Part shown: in pieces, positions 6,434-8,580 of the stretch
Layout of the letters: the number at the start of each line of letters is the position of its first letter
How positions within the stretch are numbered: the first letter of the stretch is position 1
From: Pseudomonadota bacterium
GTDB lineage: Bacteria; Pseudomonadota; Gammaproteobacteria; Magnimaribacterales; D2472
Direction: 5' to 3'
DNA: 8,580 bases
NCBI GenBank assembly: GCA_010024215.1
Contig: RGHK01000030.1
Coordinates: forward strand, 1-8,580
The notes under the pieces: model-generated
Told to the model about the DNA's origin: nothing
The model's input: only the letters and a program-made list of their open reading frames with translations
The model's database searches: none
Program-made: the position numbers and the translations under genes

Positions 6434-7793
6434 AGAAAAAACGTGAAACATCATTAAAAATTGCAAAAATCATCAAAGCTCCAACCATCAATACCCCGCC
6501 AGTATATATATAGTTCTCTACTTTTTCTGGTAACGGCTTGCCTCTGATTGCTTCAATTCCAAGAAGGGTTAATTGACCACCGTCGAGAACAGGTATTGGG
6601 AGCAGATTTAAAACACCCAAACTAATACTTAAAAGCGCCATTAGGTACATAAATGGAAGAAATCCAGCTTGAGCAGTATTTCCTGCCATTTGAGCAATTC
6701 CTATAGGCCCACTTAAATTTTCTGTTCCCATATTGCCCGTGACCATTTTTCCAATAAATTGAAATGTTTTTACACTTAAATTATATGTTTCATAGACACC
6801 CTTAGACATAGATTGGAAAAAGGTTCTGTTGGTGCCAAAGGAAATTCCTAGAATACCTATCTCTTTTCCATTCTCATCAATTGAAGATCCAATAGATATC
6901 GGGAGTTGAATGAAATCTCCATCCCTATAAATATCAATTAATACATTTTGGTTCGGTATTGAGGAAACTGCTGCTCTTATATCGCTTGCATAGTTTATTT
7001 TTTTATTTCCTATTTTGCTTATTACATCATTATTTTTTAATCCAGCTGCATCAGCAGGACCAGATTTAACAAGACTACCAATTATAGGCTTCATCTTATA
7101 TTCTGTACTCAAGCCCATATATTGTAATGGGTTAGATTGAGACTCTGATGTTGGTAAGAAATCTTTGACTAAAACAGCTACATTTACCAAATCATCAATT
7201 TCGGGTCTTTTTAAAGATAGGTTGATTGCCCCTGTGTATCCAGCATATGACAATAACTCTAGATTAATATCTTTTGGATCAGATATTGTTAATGAATTTA
7301 TCGCATAAATTTCATCACCAGGTAATATAAATTCATCTTTTGAGCTCATTATTATTGAACTATCAATTGTCTTAATAACTGCTTTAGTTTGTGGATCTGG
7401 GGTGTTTAAAAAAATTAAGGAAAAAATAAAAATTGACAGCAAAAAATTAGCAAGAGGACCGGCAAACATAATTAAAGCTCTTTGCCATTTAGGTTTTGAA
7501 TCAAATGTGTTTTGAATTTGTTCTTCTGTTAACTGTTCTTTTACTTCTGGTTCAACTTCTAATAATTTATTAGTTATCATTGAGACATATCCACCAAGTG
7601 GAAATGCAGAAATAGCAAACTCAGTCCCATATTTGTCTAAACGCTTATAAATTACTGGGCCCATTCCAATCGAAAATCTTTGAACATGCACTTTAAATAT
7701 TCTTGCAAAAATAAAATGCCCATATTCATGGATTGTTATAAGCACACCTAAAAGCGCTATAAAAGAGCCTATATATATTAATGTAGTAGTCAT
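6432..7793 (-). CDS. rseP: RIP metalloprotease RseP (site-2 protease)
   Basis: RseP is an inner-membrane zinc protease that cuts substrates within the membrane, typically the anti-sigma factor RseA/MucA after DegS-type cleavage, and also clears leftover signal peptides. The 453 residues match the family (450 in E. coli). The zinc motif HEYGH is at 22-26 in the first membrane segment, and the third ligand is Asp404 in VLDGGQL (E. coli Asp402). Other conserved elements are PLGGYV at 65-70, GPLANF at 112-117 in the second membrane segment, and LSGPIGIA at 360-367. Two tandem periplasmic PDZ domains occupy about 135-215 (divergent) and 228-315 (typical, with SGPADAAGLKNNDVI). Membrane segments lie near 5-21, 105-129, 376-402 and 428-446. 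The ATG is only two bases after the dxr stop and has no ribosome binding site, implying coupling. The anti-sigma substrate is not in the window. Confidence 0.98.
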   Translation of the reverse strand: MTTTLIYIGSFIALLGVLITIHEYGHFIFARIFKVHVQRFSIGMGPVIYKRLDKYGTEFAISAFPLGGYVSMITNKLLEVEPEVKEQLTEEQIQNTFDSKPKWQRALIMFAGPLANFLLSIFIFSLIFLNTPDPQTKAVIKTIDSSIIMSSKDEFILPGDEIYAINSLTISDPKDINLELLSYAGYTGAINLSLKRPEIDDLVNVAVLVKDFLPTSESQSNPLQYMGLSTEYKMKPIIGSLVKSGPADAAGLKNNDVISKIGNKKINYASDIRAAVSSIPNQNVLIDIYRDGDFIQLPISIGSSIDENGKEIGILGISFGTNRTFFQSMSKGVYETYNLSVKTFQFIGKMVTGNMGTENLSGPIGIAQMAGNTAQAGFLPFMYLMALLSISLGVLNLLPIPVLDGGQLTLLGIEAIRGKPLPEKVENYIYTGGVLMVGALMIFAIFNDVSRFF

Positions 7794-7795
7794 AT

Positions 7796-8580
7796 TTAAG
7801 AGAGGGATTTTACCACCTTCTCTGCCTCCATGCGTGTTTGTTTATCAATTTCGTAAATTGAATCTACATCAATGCTATTTGACAAGGGAATGCTATCAAA
7901 AGTTCTATAAATTACATCATAGATTTTATCAAAAGTTATCCTAGAATCTAAAAAGCTTTGAACTGCGACCTCGTTTGCTGCATTAAAAATTGTTCCAGAT
8001 GATCCTCCATGATTGCAGACTTCTCTGGCAATTTTAATAATGCCATCTCTATCATCAGGTATATCTTGGAATGTAAGCTGGAGTGATGAAAAGTCCAATT
8101 CTGAAAAATCTATACTCAATCTTTTCTTGCCAAGCGATAATGCATGTGAAATTGGTACTCTCATATCGGGATTACTCATTTGGCAGATACTAGAGCCGTC
8201 GGAATAAGTAACAATAGAATGAATAATGCTTTGAGGATGAACGACTAAATCAAAAAATTTCTCACTTAGATTAAATAAATATTTAGCTTCTATTAATTCT
8301 AAGCATTTATTTATTAAAGTTGCAGAATCAATTGTAATTTTGGCACCCATATCCCAATTAGGATGATTTAATGCTTCTTTTTTTGTTACCTGTTCTAAGT
8401 CTTTAATCTTTCTATCCAGAAAAGGTCCTCCAGATGCTGTGATGATAATCTTAGAAACATCATCTGTTGTTTTATCTGAATCTAAACATTGAAAGATTGC
8501 ATTATGCTCACTATCAATGGGTATTAGCTTTGCACCGGTCTTTTTAGCTAAAGGCAGCAAAATATCACCACCTGCAACTA
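7796..8580 (-). CDS. dxr: 1-deoxy-D-xylulose 5-phosphate reductoisomerase, C-terminal part (5' end off the window)
   Basis: Dxr (IspC) converts DXP to 2-C-methyl-D-erythritol 4-phosphate with NADPH, the committed step of the MEP isoprenoid pathway, in the cytoplasm. About 260 of the roughly 390-400 usual residues are present; the N-terminal NADPH-binding domain (about 130 residues) lies beyond position 8580. The reading frame stays open to the edge (VAGGDILLPLAKK...), so the TTG at 8560 is an internal Leu codon and not a start. The metal-binding Asp and Glu are in DSEHNAIFQ, the third ligand is the Glu of NKCLELIEA, and the flexible substrate loop is marked by TASGGPF and HPNWDMG with its Trp. 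The usual Gly of NKGLE is Cys here, a small oddity. The C-terminal helical domain ends normally. The gene sits two bases ahead of rseP, as in Pseudomonas-type clusters. Confidence 0.97.
   Translation of the reverse strand, partial: VAGGDILLPLAKKTGAKLIPIDSEHNAIFQCLDSDKTTDDVSKIIITASGGPFLDRKIKDLEQVTKKEALNHPNWDMGAKITIDSATLINKCLELIEAKYLFNLSEKFFDLVVHPQSIIHSIVTYSDGSSICQMSNPDMRVPISHALSLGKKRLSIDFSELDFSSLQLTFQDIPDDRDGIIKIAREVCNHGGSSGTIFNAANEVAVQSFLDSRITFDKIYDVIYRTFDSIPLSNSIDVDSIYEIDKQTRMEAEKVVKSLS

Noticed and set aside
8013..8560. Leftward start of dxr at the TTG at 8560, or a truncated dxr.
   Set aside because: The frame is open to the window edge with family-like residues (VAGGDI...), so the gene simply continues outside the window.
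1..8580. A novel defence, mobile or biosynthetic system.
   Set aside because: All nine genes are recognised members of a conserved envelope operon, gaps are at most 36 bases, and no cargo, repeat or integration signature is present.

Overview
The window is one densely packed block of nine genes, all on the minus strand. Read 5'->3' on that strand, from high to low coordinates, the order is dxr (5' part missing) - rseP - bamA - skp/ompH - lpxD - fabZ - lpxA - lpxB - rnhB (3' part missing). This is the well-known envelope-biogenesis cluster of Gammaproteobacteria. The direct dxr-rseP junction matches the Pseudomonas-type order (uppS-cdsA-dxr-rseP) rather than the enterobacterial one (dxr-uppS-cdsA-rseP). 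The DNA is AT-rich (roughly one third G+C by eye), intergenic DNA is almost absent, and A/T-ending codons dominate. Together these suggest a streamlined, AT-rich, probably marine or free-living gammaproteobacterium (a SAR86-like lineage is one possibility). That last placement is inference; a Gram-negative cell with an LPS outer membrane is well supported.

Layout: 8580-7796 is the C-terminal two thirds of DXP reductoisomerase. 7793-6432 is the site-2 protease RseP. 6422-4005 is the outer-membrane insertase BamA, a TTG start behind a strong ribosome binding site. 3968-3432 is the periplasmic chaperone Skp. 3432-2497, 2480-2040, 2040-1261 and 1260-145 are LpxD, FabZ, LpxA and LpxB. 172 (or 148)-1 is the start of RNase HII. 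The longest non-coding gap is 36 bases (3969-4004). I see no tRNA, rRNA, terminator, mobile element, CRISPR array or long repeat.

How the genes work together: FabZ belongs to the fatty-acid cycle that supplies (R)-3-hydroxyacyl-ACP. LpxA and LpxD transfer such chains to the UDP-GlcNAc-derived lipid A precursor, and LpxB condenses two acylated sugars into the lipid A disaccharide. BamA and Skp deliver and fold outer-membrane proteins in the same membrane. RseP cleaves membrane-bound regulators such as anti-sigma factors in envelope-stress signalling. Dxr commits carbon to isoprenoids, including the undecaprenyl carrier used for envelope polymers. RnhB is a DNA-maintenance enzyme that commonly rides at the end of this cluster.

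I found no new system here; this is a conserved housekeeping operon. The points worth a second look are protein details: a Met at the LpxA acyl-chain ruler position (predicting short, C10-like chains), an LpxD without the usual C-terminal helix, a calcium-loop-like DxDxDG insertion and two cysteine pairs in BamA extracellular loops, an unusually acidic Skp, and a split between genes with strong ribosome binding sites and genes that appear translationally coupled.
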